From Acidimicrobiaceae bacterium (lineage in GTDB: Bacteria > Actinomycetota > Acidimicrobiia > Acidimicrobiales > RAAP-2), in assembly GCA_003135595.1 (NCBI GenBank), contig PLCI01000060.1:1-5778 (forward strand): DNA of 5,778 nucleotides, given 5' to 3'. Of this stretch, positions 1-5,778 are shown piece by piece. Below the pieces are notes generated by a model. The model did no database searches. It was not told where the DNA came from and worked only from the letters and a program-made list of their open reading frames with translations. A program made the translations under genes and the position numbers. Within the stretch, counting starts at the first letter, position 1; each line of letters begins with the position of its first letter.

Positions 1-129
1 GAACGTACGCCGGTAGCACGAGTCGTGCCAGCGATCGACCGTGTTGTGGGCACGTCGTCGCAGGGCCCACGACGTGAGGTCCAGCCGAAATGGCGCTGGT
101 ACGCCGAGCTCCAGTTCGTGGTGCGCCAT
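1..129 (-). CDS. N-terminal part of a possible DNA-3-methyladenine glycosylase 2-like protein (cut by window edge)
   Basis: An open frame of 43 codons starts at ATG (129-127, minus strand) and runs off the window. It begins only 6 bases after the TAG of the hemerythrin-like gene, so it is very probably the next gene of the same operon. No strong Shine-Dalgarno is visible, which fits translational coupling. The peptide begins MAHHELELGVPAPFRLDLT and continues with an ALRRRAHNTVDRW stretch and a YRR motif. From memory this resembles the N-terminal beta-rich region of actinobacterial proteins annotated as DNA-3-methyladenine glycosylase 2 family, which excise alkylated bases. The helix-hairpin-helix and catalytic Asp of that family lie beyond the edge, so the function is an inference from a short similarity. 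The open frame and operon position are firmer than the name. Confidence 0.5.
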   Translation of the reverse strand, partial: MAHHELELGVPAPFRLDLTSWALRRRAHNTVDRWHDSCYRRTF

Positions 130-135
130 GAGCCG

Positions 136-669
136 CTATTCGGGCCGTTGCACGTCGCTGGGAGTCTCTGGACCGTGCATCTGCTCGAGCAGCTGCGCCA
201 GATCTACAGAACTATCGGCGAGCAGACGAGGGAGGAACAGTTCATTCTCCTTCACGACGTGCGCAACGAAGAGCATGACGATCGAGTCAGCAAGCATCGC
301 GGCATCCGCTCCAGTGGATGGCTGGCCCAGCTGCTCGACTGCGACGCGGAGCGCCTCGTGCTCTCGGATCATGGCTTCCACGGTCGGCGCAAGGTCGGCT
401 TGGACCATTGCGGCTCGGTAGATCGTGCGCTCCTCCGCCGCTGCGTGTGGGAAGACCTCACCAGTGAAATACGCGATGAAGCTCCTCAACCCCACTTCGT
501 GGGGACGATCCTCGCTGGCGGCGGCGCTCAGTGCTTCGGCGAGGCTCCGGGCGCATCCCACAAGCGTCTCGTGATGATGGAGCATCGCCTCGTAGGCGCG
601 GAGTTCTCGGCTCGGCACTTCGGATGCCCGGACGTCGTCGGACTCCGGGGGAGAGGGAGTGGAGGTCAT
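136..669 (-). CDS. Hemerythrin-like HHE cation-binding domain protein
   Basis: This 177-residue protein is mostly one four-helix HHE domain. Metal-ligand candidates sit in the expected order, one set per helix: His33 (in an HHHE cluster at 31-34), His75-x3-Glu79, His104 (in REHEAL) and His137-x3-Glu141. Paired HxxxE motifs on helices 2 and 4 are the hallmark of hemerythrin-type non-heme di-iron sites. The family binds oxygen, nitric oxide or iron in the cytoplasm; which one applies here cannot be read from sequence. There is no signal peptide or membrane segment. The first 20 residues (Ser/Pro/Glu-rich) and the last 15 or so look disordered. The ATG overlaps the stop of the upstream universal stress protein remnant as ATGA, suggesting coupled translation. 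A glycosylase-like gene follows after 6 bases. Family assignment is confident; the physiological role is not known. Confidence 0.88.
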   Translation of the reverse strand: MTSTPSPPESDDVRASEVPSRELRAYEAMLHHHETLVGCARSLAEALSAAASEDRPHEVGLRSFIAYFTGEVFPHAAAEERTIYRAAMVQADLAPTVEAMIREHEALRVAVEQLGQPSTGADAAMLADSIVMLFVAHVVKENELFLPRLLADSSVDLAQLLEQMHGPETPSDVQRPE

Positions 670-938
670 AGCGACTCATCCTGATGACCGACGCTGGGCA
701 CAACGACCACTGGACAGCGCGTTCGGCTCACCACGTGCTGGCTCACCGAGCCCAGTAGCAGCCCGACCACCTCGCGGTGACCACGAGATCCCACCACCAG
801 CAAGTCGCCATCGACGACTGCGCGCTGCAGTTCAATCGCGGGGATCCTTTCTACGACCGACACGGTGACCCCCGCCCCGCGCGGAGACTCCTCATCGCCA
901 GCCGGGGCGGTTGCAGCAGATGTCGTAGGTCGCGCCAT
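666..938 (-). CDS. Truncated universal stress protein (C-terminal half of a Usp domain)
   Basis: The 90-residue product matches only the second half of a Usp domain. Residues 23-49 give the beta strand GVTVSVV and the DGDLLVVG strand. Residues 50-64 form the nucleotide-binding signature G-2x-G-9x-G-S (Gly50, Gly53, Gly63, Ser64). Residues 75-80 give the closing CPVVVV strand. Complete Usp domains are about 140-150 residues and begin with an IVVGVDGS-type strand carrying the adenine-contacting Asp; that half is absent. An in-frame TGA lies three codons before the ATG, so the missing part is not simply in a longer frame. The upstream DNA instead resembles the start of aconitase. The stop overlaps the hemerythrin-like start (ATGA). 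It may be a decaying gene kept as translated leader of the operon, or a short protein that still dimerises; I favour a remnant. Confidence 0.72.
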   Translation of the reverse strand: MARPTTSAATAPAGDEESPRGAGVTVSVVERIPAIELQRAVVDGDLLVVGSRGHREVVGLLLGSVSQHVVSRTRCPVVVVPSVGHQDESL

Positions 939-981
939 CGACCATCAGCAGCTCGCGGGCACCAAAGCTGTCCGTCGTCAT
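892..981 (-). pseudogene. acnA: Remnant of the aconitase (acnA) N-terminus, 29-codon open frame
   Basis: An ATG at 981-979 opens a 29-codon frame ending at TGA (894-892). Its first 21 residues, MTTDSFGARELLMVDGATYD followed by Ile, match the pattern at the start of actinobacterial aconitases: (N/D)SFGAR-x2-L-x-V-(D/G)G-x2-Y-x-I, recalled from family knowledge. The usual continuation, an FRL(D) motif and then the long catalytic protein, is absent. The frame turns into CCNRPGWR and stops, so homology breaks near position 918. From about there the other minus-strand frame reads as the C-terminal half of a universal stress protein. I infer a deletion or recombination junction. The short peptide could still be translated, but no strong ribosome-binding site is visible. 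A chance match is the main alternative. Confidence 0.5.
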
Positions 982-1141
982 GGCCCGAGCACGTCGCCTG
1001 CAGGCGCGTCTGTGCGTCGTGTCGATGGGATGACATCAATCGTCCAGGCGTCTCATCAGAAGTCCGCCGAACACAGGTTGTGCACGTCCACCTTGCTTAC
1101 GAGGCATCGCACTTCGAGACTGCTCCTGTACCAGCGGGCCG

Positions 1142-1702
1142 TCATCTTCCAGACCTGGCGGCCGATGTTCTTGCAGCCTTGCCGCTGGACGGCACGTCCA
1201 GCTGTGCGGTCATCGCTGATTCGATGCCCGACTCCAGACTCCTAAGCAGCTCGTCGGCTGCATTCAGGTCGCTCACGCGAAAGTGGGTGAGCGCTGCGTC
1301 GTCGGCAAGGGCTATGGCGTCGATCAGCTGATTGGCGACCTGTCGCCCTTGCCGGGTGAGTTTGACAAGCACGGCGCGCCCGTCGCTCGGATGCGGGCGC
1401 TTGGACACGAGTCCCTGCTGCTCGAGGCTGGCCGCGAGGAAGGTGATGCCTCCTGAGGTCACGAGGATGTCGCGGTTGAGCTCAGTGAGGGTGAGGGCAC
1501 GCGGGTCGTTGCGTGCGAGGGAGGTCAGCACCCCGAGGCCCGAGAGCGAGACGCCGAATGGTTCGCAGATGGCGCCGTAGTAACGCTCCACAAGATCGCT
1601 CAGATGGAGGAGTCGGGCGGCGATCGCCTTGGTCCTGGGGTCGACGTCAGGACGAACGCGCTTGAAGTCCTCAACCAGTCGATCGACTCGGTCGTCTTCC
1701 AT
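1142..1702 (-). CDS. MarR-family winged helix-turn-helix transcriptional regulator
   Basis: This 186-residue cytoplasmic DNA-binding protein has the MarR layout. An N-terminal dimerisation helix spans about 25-50. The winged HTH spans about 55-115, with recognition-helix region LVTSGGITFLAASLEQQGLV (80-99). The diagnostic wing RPHPSDGRAVLVKLT lies at 102-116. C-terminal helices rejoin the dimer interface. The last 20 residues (Ser/Ala/Arg-rich) form a basic tail. Family members usually repress divergent or adjacent genes and release DNA on binding a small phenolic ligand or on oxidation; the only Cys here is Cys46. An AAGG Shine-Dalgarno (complement of 1710-1713) lies 7 bases before the ATG. 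The gene is divergent from the DUF2231 membrane protein and separated by 91 bp holding an inverted repeat, so that gene and its own promoter are the likely targets. Downstream, 1141-982 holds no gene I can support. Confidence 0.9.
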   Translation of the reverse strand: MEDDRVDRLVEDFKRVRPDVDPRTKAIAARLLHLSDLVERYYGAICEPFGVSLSGLGVLTSLARNDPRALTLTELNRDILVTSGGITFLAASLEQQGLVSKRPHPSDGRAVLVKLTRQGRQVANQLIDAIALADDAALTHFRVSDLNAADELLRSLESGIESAMTAQLDVPSSGKAARTSAARSGR

Positions 1703-1711
1703 GCAGATACC

Positions 1712-1731
1712 TTAGCACTTGACTATGCTGA
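1712..1731. promoter_or_regulatory. Imperfect inverted repeat, candidate MarR operator
   Basis: The arms TTAGCA (1712-1717) and TGCTGA (1726-1731) are complementary at 5 of 6 positions around an 8-base centre, giving a 20-bp dyad. MarR dimers typically bind dyads of 15-20 bp in the divergent intergenic space. This one lies 10 bases upstream of the regulator's start codon, touches its AAGG ribosome-binding site, and contains the -35 box of the plus-strand promoter. A bound repressor could therefore block both directions. The dyad is short and the binding is inferred. Confidence 0.4.
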
Positions 1732-1746
1732 CCGAGTGGCTACCAT
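1719..1746 (+). promoter_or_regulatory. Candidate sigma-70-type promoter for the DUF2231 gene
   Basis: TTGACT (1719-1724, 5 of 6 matches to TTGACA) is followed after 16 bases by TACCAT (1741-1746, 4 of 6 to TATAAT). This would start transcription near 1753 and leave a leader of about 40 bases carrying the AAGGAG ribosome-binding site at 1783-1788. The -35 box is inside the inverted repeat described for the MarR regulator. Assigned by eye from consensus only. Confidence 0.42.
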
Positions 1747-1793
1747 GACCCCTGCACTCTTGCGATGAGAATGCCCTCTATCAAGGAGCTGGC

Positions 1794-2375
1794 ATGAGAA
1801 GGTTCTCGGTCCGTCCCACGCTGACGCTGAAGGGGCGCAAGTTCAAGGGTCTGAGCGGGTGGTCCGGCAAACCCTTACATCCTCCGCTCACCGACTTCCC
1901 CATCGCTGCCTACGCGCTCGCCGCTGTCTTTGACGTCATCTCGGCGGTTGGTGGCAAAGACCACAACTGGGCTCGTGAGTTGTGGCATGCCGGCACCTAC
2001 GTCTTCATCGGGGGAGTGGCCGTGTCGCTGTTCGCGGCCCTCACGGGGCTGTGGGACGCGTGGACGTCGTCAGAGGCAGGAACGCAGGCTCGTCGGACGA
2101 TCAACACCCACGCGACGATCATGGTCACGGTGACTGTGCTCGCGTTGGCGGACCTCGCCTGGCGGTTGAACGACTACCACGCCAACGTGGTCACGCCGAT
2201 CGGGATCGTCGCCTTGTCTGTTGTGATCGCCCTGTTGGTGTCACTGGGTGCCACATTCGGCGGAAGTCTGGTGTACGAGTACGGCTTCAACGTCGAGACC
2301 GCCCGCGATGACCCCGTGTGGCACAAGTCCGAGACCGACGTGTTCCCGGGCGACAAGAACAAGGAGTCGCCGTGA
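1794..2375 (+). CDS. DUF2231 family integral membrane protein
   Basis: A 193-residue protein with four predicted transmembrane helices at about 35-54, 66-88, 107-124 and 132-156. The HPPLTDFPIAAYALAAVFD motif just before and within helix 1 (29-47) is typical of DUF2231 proteins, whose biochemical role is not established. Histidines near membrane boundaries (His29, His65, His106) are notable, since such placement would allow metal or heme ligation, but this is speculation. The N-terminus is basic (RRF, KGRKFKG), suggesting it stays in the cytoplasm. The tail after 165 is hydrophilic and charged. Start choice is good: AAGGAG at 1783-1788 lies 5 bases before the ATG. It is divergent from the MarR regulator and probably under its control. 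No other gene appears to belong to the same transcript. Confidence 0.82.
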   Translation: MRRFSVRPTLTLKGRKFKGLSGWSGKPLHPPLTDFPIAAYALAAVFDVISAVGGKDHNWARELWHAGTYVFIGGVAVSLFAALTGLWDAWTSSEAGTQARRTINTHATIMVTVTVLALADLAWRLNDYHANVVTPIGIVALSVVIALLVSLGATFGGSLVYEYGFNVETARDDPVWHKSETDVFPGDKNKESP

Positions 2376-2468
2376 TCAGATCGCATCGGCTGCAGGGGTC
2401 TCGGCCGTGACTCGACAACCTGGCCCGCGCGGATCTCATCTGATGGCACTCGCTCCAACCTCGCATCT

Positions 2469-2508
2469 TCCGGCGCCGCCTTTGCCGGAGGCCGCGACCT
2501 GGGTCGCG
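2469..2508 (+). terminator. Two adjacent GC-rich stem-loops, possible terminator after the DUF2231 gene
   Basis: The gap 2376-2559 contains no gene I can support. Within it TCCGGC (2469-2474) pairs with GCCGGA (2484-2489) across a 9-base loop. Four bases later CGCGACC (2493-2499) pairs perfectly with GGTCGCG (2502-2508) across two bases, so the working loop would be slightly wider. Neither is followed by a T-run. In high-GC actinobacteria such U-poor hairpins may still end transcription, but a protein-binding palindrome is equally possible for the second. Confidence 0.33.
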
Positions 2509-2559
2509 CCACCGGCGTCTTCATCCGCCAAGGCAGTGTGCGTAGAGATCTGATGCTTG

Positions 2560-3090
2560 ATGAAGAAGACGTTGATCTTCACGATCGGTCATTCCACACG
2601 GCCAATCGACGAATTCGTAGAGCTACTAGACATCTACGGGGTAGCGGAAGTCGTCGACGTGAGAACCATACCTATGTCCGGTCACAATCCACAGTTCAAC
2701 CAGGATGACCTGCGGCAATCGCTCAAGACGAAGCACATTCGTTACACGCATCTCAAGGAACTTGGAGGTCTGCGGCACTCCAAGAAGGATTCAACAAATT
2801 TGGGTTGGCGCAACACATCCTTCAGAGGGTTCGCAGACTATATGGCGACCCCGCAGTTCGCAGATGGTCTGGAAGCACTCATGACAATATCTGCCAAGAG
2901 ACCGACCGCAATTATGTGTGCGGAGGCCGTGCCGTGGCGATGCCATCGTTCGCTCATCGCTGACGCTCTTCTCAAGAAGGGGTGGTTGGTGCGAGACATC
3001 ATGAGTCGCACGTCTGCCACAACCCATCGTTTGACGTCATTCGCGAAAGTAAGGAAGGGACAGCTCGTCTATCCCGCACCGGAAGGATGA
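2560..3090 (+). CDS. DUF488 family protein
   Basis: A 176-residue cytoplasmic protein carrying the full DUF488 signature (numbering from the ATG): TIGHSTR at 8-14, VVDVR at 31-35, NPQFN at 43-47, then HLKELGGLR, a GWRN-SFRGFADYM block, and near the C-terminus the cysteine-containing CAEAVPWRCHRSLIADAL block with Cys120 and Cys128-His129-Arg130. These are the family's most conserved positions and probably form its active or metal site, but no reaction is established for the family. A TTG at 2557 in the same frame is an alternative start (giving MMKK). I prefer the ATG at 2560; a weak GAGA at 2545-2548 is the only Shine-Dalgarno candidate. Over 2581-2820 I count 124 G+C in 240 bases (about 52%), well below the neighbours, with AT-rich codons such as CTA, ATA and AAT. 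Recent horizontal acquisition is likely. Confidence 0.88.
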   Translation: MKKTLIFTIGHSTRPIDEFVELLDIYGVAEVVDVRTIPMSGHNPQFNQDDLRQSLKTKHIRYTHLKELGGLRHSKKDSTNLGWRNTSFRGFADYMATPQFADGLEALMTISAKRPTAIMCAEAVPWRCHRSLIADALLKKGWLVRDIMSRTSATTHRLTSFAKVRKGQLVYPAPEG

Positions 3091-3160
3091 ACCCTAACTT
3101 CGTACCGCTCTTGGTCCGCCGAAGGGTCCGGCACATGCCCACTCGAAGGCGCTAACGAAT

Positions 3161-5560
3161 ATGGGCGCGGGCACATCGACTGCGGGTGGCGCCTTCGGCG
3201 GGCCCGGAATGGCGCCGAAGTGGGCGCGAAGCGCAAAGGAAGGGGTTGGTACTGCGTACTCCACCTCCAGCCGTATCTGGTTCACGGTGTGGAACGGCAT
3301 CTTGACGGAGGCCTACTACCCGAGCGTTGACCATCCTCAGATTCGAGATCTGGAGTATCTCATCACCGACGGTAAGAGCTACCTGCACGAGGAGAAGCGA
3401 GATTTCACGACGACGACAGAGCGGCTTGCATCACATGCCCTGGGCTACCGAGTAACCAATACCGCACCGGACGACCGCTACGTGATCACCAAGGATGTCA
3501 TCACCGATCCGCATCTCCCGTGCATCCTCCAACACACCACGTTAGAGGGCCGCCAAGCAGATCTCGCGGATCTCAAGCTCTACGTCCTGTGTGCGCCCCA
3601 TCTTGAGGTTGGCGGGTGGCACAACAATGCCGAGGTCGTCGACGTCGCTGGGCGTAAGATTCTAACCGCCAACAAGGGCAACAGGTGGCTGGCCCTTGGC
3701 GCTGACGTCCCGTTCACCCACCTTTCCTGCGGCTATGTGGGAACGAGCGACGGATGGACTGACCTGACCGACAACTACGTGATGGACTGGGAGTTTGAAC
3801 ACGCCCGCGACGGCAACATCGCGCTGATGGGGGAAGTCGACCTCTCGACTGGGCCCCAGTTCACGCTCGGCCTCGCCTTCGGCGGAAGTCTCCACAATGC
3901 CGTCAATCATCTCTTCCAGTCACTCGCAAGCCCATTCGGCGAGCACAAGGACCGTTTCCTCCAGCAGTGGGAGAGAGCGAGCCGAAGACTGCTCCCCTTG
4001 GAGGATGCTTCCGATGACGGCGGGGAACTCGTTCACGGCAGCTTCAGCGTCCTCCTGGCGCACGAGGACAAGAACTACCCCGGGGCCATCATCGCGTCCC
4101 TCTCGATCCCGTGGGGAGAAGCGAAGGGAGACGACGACCAGGGCGGGTATCACCTTGTCTGGACCCGAGACATGGTCCATAGCGCCACAGGGCTGTTGGC
4201 CGCAGGAGACCTGGATACGCCACTTCGAGCTGGCATCTACCTCGCCGTCAACCAGCAGGCGGACGGCGGGTTCCCCCAGAACTCCTGGATCGACGGGGCC
4301 CCGTATTGGAGCGGCATCCAATTGGACGAAGTCGCATTGCCGATACTCCTCGCGTGGCGCCTCAACAAGGCGGGCGCGCTCGGTAGCTTCGATCCATATC
4401 CGACCGTGCTTAAGGCAGCTGCGTATTTGGTCCGCCAAGGCCCGGTAACTGGCCAGGAGCGTTGGGAAGAGACGTCGGGCTACTCGCCATCGACGCTCGC
4501 CGTGTGCATTGCGGCGCTAGTGGGTGCTGCCTGCTTCGCCCGAGAGCGCCGTGACGATGACGTCGCGGCGTTTCTCGAAGATCAAGCTGATTTTCTCGAG
4601 AGCCACGTCGAGGACTGGACGGTGACGACGCAAGGAACACTCCATCCTGACGTTGCGCGGCACTACATCAGGATCAACCCAGCAGACGTCGACGATCCCA
4701 ATCCCGACATCGATCCCAATCACGCGGTCCTCATGATCGCCAACCGTCCGCCAGGCAACCCTGCATCGTTTCCAGCGAATCAGATCGTCGATGCCGGTTT
4801 CTTGGAACTCGTCCGCTACGGAATCCGAGGTGCCGACGATTCCCTCGTAGTCGATTCCCTCGAGGTCGTGGATCGGGTGCTCAAGGTCGACACGCCGTTC
4901 GGCCCGTGCTGGCGACGGTACAACCACGACGGCTATGGGCAGCGTGCAGATGGAGGTCCGTATGAAGGTTGGGGCAGGGGTCGAGCGTGGCCGCTGCTGA
5001 CCGGAGAGCGCGGACACTTCGAGCTCGCGGCTGGTCGCGATCCGACCCCATACATACGAACGATGGAGCGTCTCGCGTCCAGCACGGGGCTCCTCCCTGA
5101 GCAGGTCTGGGACGAGGCCGACAGCCCTGAGATCTTCATGCGACTCGGCGGCCCGACCGGATCTGCGATGCCGCTTATGTGGGCCCACGCCGAGTACGTA
5201 AAGCTGCTTCGTTCGAAGTCTGACGATGCTGTTTTCGATCTACTTCCCGAAGTCGCCGCTCGGTATCTCGGAGCGCGGCCTGCCAATAGGTCCATCGAGG
5301 TGTGGGCGCCGTGTCGACACGTCTCGAGGATTGAGCGGGGCCAGGTTCTGCGGGTGCAGGCGCCCGATGCCTTTCAACTGCATTGGACGAGCGACGAGTG
5401 GCAGACCGTCAACGAGGCGCCTTCCAGATCGATTCTTGGGATCTGGTTTGCTGACGTGACTGCTCCCCTGGACCAGAAGGGCCCACTGCGGTTCCGCTTT
5501 GCGACGGACGAACACGCAGATGGCCGGGAGTACACCGTGGCGATGCGGCCTGACGAATGA
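3161..5560 (+). CDS. GH15 glucoamylase/glucodextranase-like alpha-glucosidase
   Basis: A 799-residue enzyme of glycoside hydrolase family 15, which releases beta-glucose from non-reducing ends of alpha-glucans with inversion. Residues about 10-275 form the beta-sandwich N-domain typical of bacterial glucoamylase/glucodextranase (AKEGVGTAYS, YYPSVDHPQIRDLEYLITDG). The (alpha/alpha)6 catalytic domain spans about 290-690, with WTRDM at 334-338, QLDE at 387-390, general acid Glu436 in RWEETSGYS, the RPPG and GYGQRADGGPYEGWGRGRAW blocks (to 610), TGERGH at 614-619 and general base Glu647 in LLPEQVWD. A small C-terminal beta domain follows (about 705-799). Both catalytic glutamates are present and the frame is intact. 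There is no signal peptide, so it probably acts inside the cell on glycogen, malto- or isomalto-oligosaccharides; alpha-1,4 versus alpha-1,6 preference cannot be told. AAGG at 3146-3149 is a distant ribosome-binding site. An ATG at 3209 is an alternative start, but the Gly-rich lead-in favours 3161. Confidence 0.93.
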   Translation: MGAGTSTAGGAFGGPGMAPKWARSAKEGVGTAYSTSSRIWFTVWNGILTEAYYPSVDHPQIRDLEYLITDGKSYLHEEKRDFTTTTERLASHALGYRVTNTAPDDRYVITKDVITDPHLPCILQHTTLEGRQADLADLKLYVLCAPHLEVGGWHNNAEVVDVAGRKILTANKGNRWLALGADVPFTHLSCGYVGTSDGWTDLTDNYVMDWEFEHARDGNIALMGEVDLSTGPQFTLGLAFGGSLHNAVNHLFQSLASPFGEHKDRFLQQWERASRRLLPLEDASDDGGELVHGSFSVLLAHEDKNYPGAIIASLSIPWGEAKGDDDQGGYHLVWTRDMVHSATGLLAAGDLDTPLRAGIYLAVNQQADGGFPQNSWIDGAPYWSGIQLDEVALPILLAWRLNKAGALGSFDPYPTVLKAAAYLVRQGPVTGQERWEETSGYSPSTLAVCIAALVGAACFARERRDDDVAAFLEDQADFLESHVEDWTVTTQGTLHPDVARHYIRINPADVDDPNPDIDPNHAVLMIANRPPGNPASFPANQIVDAGFLELVRYGIRGADDSLVVDSLEVVDRVLKVDTPFGPCWRRYNHDGYGQRADGGPYEGWGRGRAWPLLTGERGHFELAAGRDPTPYIRTMERLASSTGLLPEQVWDEADSPEIFMRLGGPTGSAMPLMWAHAEYVKLLRSKSDDAVFDLLPEVAARYLGARPANRSIEVWAPCRHVSRIERGQVLRVQAPDAFQLHWTSDEWQTVNEAPSRSILGIWFADVTAPLDQKGPLRFRFATDEHADGREYTVAMRPDE

Positions 5561-5593
5561 GCACCCGAACGAGCAGGACAACGAGGAGTAACG

Positions 5594-5778
5594 ATGGCTG
5601 AGAACGAGACCGTGTATCCGTCCGCGACGGCCGAGATAGGACGGCGCCGCAAGGAGCTCGCCCCGGAGATCAACGACGCCTTCGAGAACTTCAGCCGGGC
5701 CGTCTTCAGCCCAGGAGCACTTTCGGAGAAGTCCAAGCAGCTGATCGCTGTCGCAGTTGCGCACGTGACGCAGTGCCC
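5594..5778 (+). CDS. Carboxymuconolactone decarboxylase/AhpD-like family protein, N-terminal part (cut by window edge)
   Basis: ATG at 5594 follows a good GAGGAG at 5583-5588 (5-base spacing). The 61 visible codons read MAENETVYPSATAEIGRRRK, then a helix ELAPEINDAFENFSRAVF, then GALSEKSKQLIAVAVAHVTQC, with the next two bases CC specifying Pro. LSEK-x-KQLIA-(I/V)-AVAH-x-TQCPYC is the signature of small AhpD-like CMD proteins; the C-x-x-C redox pair would begin at Cys61, and its second Cys lies just outside the window. Members are small helical oligomers, some acting as alkylhydroperoxidase-type disulfide reductases, others of unknown role. The long N-terminal extension before the core is common in this subgroup. 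Only 33 bases separate it from the GH15 stop with no terminator, so co-transcription is likely, although a functional link is not obvious. Confidence 0.85.
   Translation, partial: MAENETVYPSATAEIGRRRKELAPEINDAFENFSRAVFSPGALSEKSKQLIAVAVAHVTQC

Noticed and set aside
25..684. A long plus-strand open frame opposite the hemerythrin-like gene.
   Set aside because: It is antisense to a gene with clear di-iron motifs and its product shows no coherent domain; typical shadow frame in GC-rich sequence.
982..1141. Short minus-strand frames after the marR stop, including one beginning MTARWYRSSLEV.
   Set aside because: They are under 40 codons, have no ribosome-binding site and match no family I recognise; treated as non-coding.
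2376..2700. The DUF2231 reading frame stays open for about 100 codons after its stop, which could suggest stop read-through or a recent nonsense mutation.
   Set aside because: The hand-translated extension shows no recognisable domain, crosses the composition change into the DUF488 gene, and open frames of this length are common by chance in GC-rich DNA.
3114..3131. Direct repeat GGTCCG (3114-3119 and 3126-3131) upstream of the GH15 gene as a possible regulator site.
   Set aside because: Only two 6-base copies in GC-rich DNA, with no promoter elements I can place around them.
4517..5188. A 223-codon minus-strand open frame inside the GH15 gene.
   Set aside because: It lies wholly opposite the catalytic domain with conserved GH15 motifs, and its product is Arg-rich with no domain pattern.

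Overview
This window looks like chromosomal DNA from a high-GC actinomycete (Actinomycetota). Most coding regions are about 60-68% G+C by spot counts. The protein repertoire fits that group: HHE hemerythrin-like protein, universal stress protein, MarR regulator, DUF2231 membrane protein, GH15 glucoamylase with a glucodextranase-type N-terminal domain, and an AhpD-like protein. I cannot name a genus from the sequence alone.

Layout. Positions 1-938 hold a tight minus-strand run. It starts with a truncated universal stress protein whose stop overlaps the start of a hemerythrin-like protein. Six bases after that comes the start of a further gene that leaves the window, possibly a DNA-3-methyladenine glycosylase-type protein. 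Just upstream (981-919), overlapping the stress-protein start in another frame, lie about 21 codons that read like the N-terminus of an aconitase. This suggests an old deletion or rearrangement joined the 5' end of an acnA copy to the C-terminal half of a usp gene.

Positions 1142-1702 (minus) encode a MarR-family repressor. It is divergent from a four-helix DUF2231 membrane protein (1794-2375, plus). The 91-bp gap between them holds a plausible sigma-70-type promoter whose -35 box lies inside an imperfect inverted repeat, a good candidate MarR operator.

After a gene-free stretch (2376-2559) with two GC-rich stem-loops comes a DUF488 gene (2560-3090) of clearly lower G+C, about 52%, probably acquired separately. 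It is followed by a complete 799-residue GH15 glucoamylase/glucodextranase-like enzyme (3161-5560) with both catalytic glutamates and no signal peptide. The window ends in the first 61 codons of a carboxymuconolactone decarboxylase/AhpD-like protein, probably co-transcribed with the GH15 gene.

Taken together this is a stress and redox-flavoured accessory neighbourhood (iron-binding HHE protein, stress protein, AhpD-like protein) next to an alpha-glucan-hydrolysing enzyme. I see no CRISPR array, transposase, rRNA or tRNA, and no convincing new multi-gene system. The most unusual items are the acnA/usp junction and the MarR-DUF2231 divergent switch.
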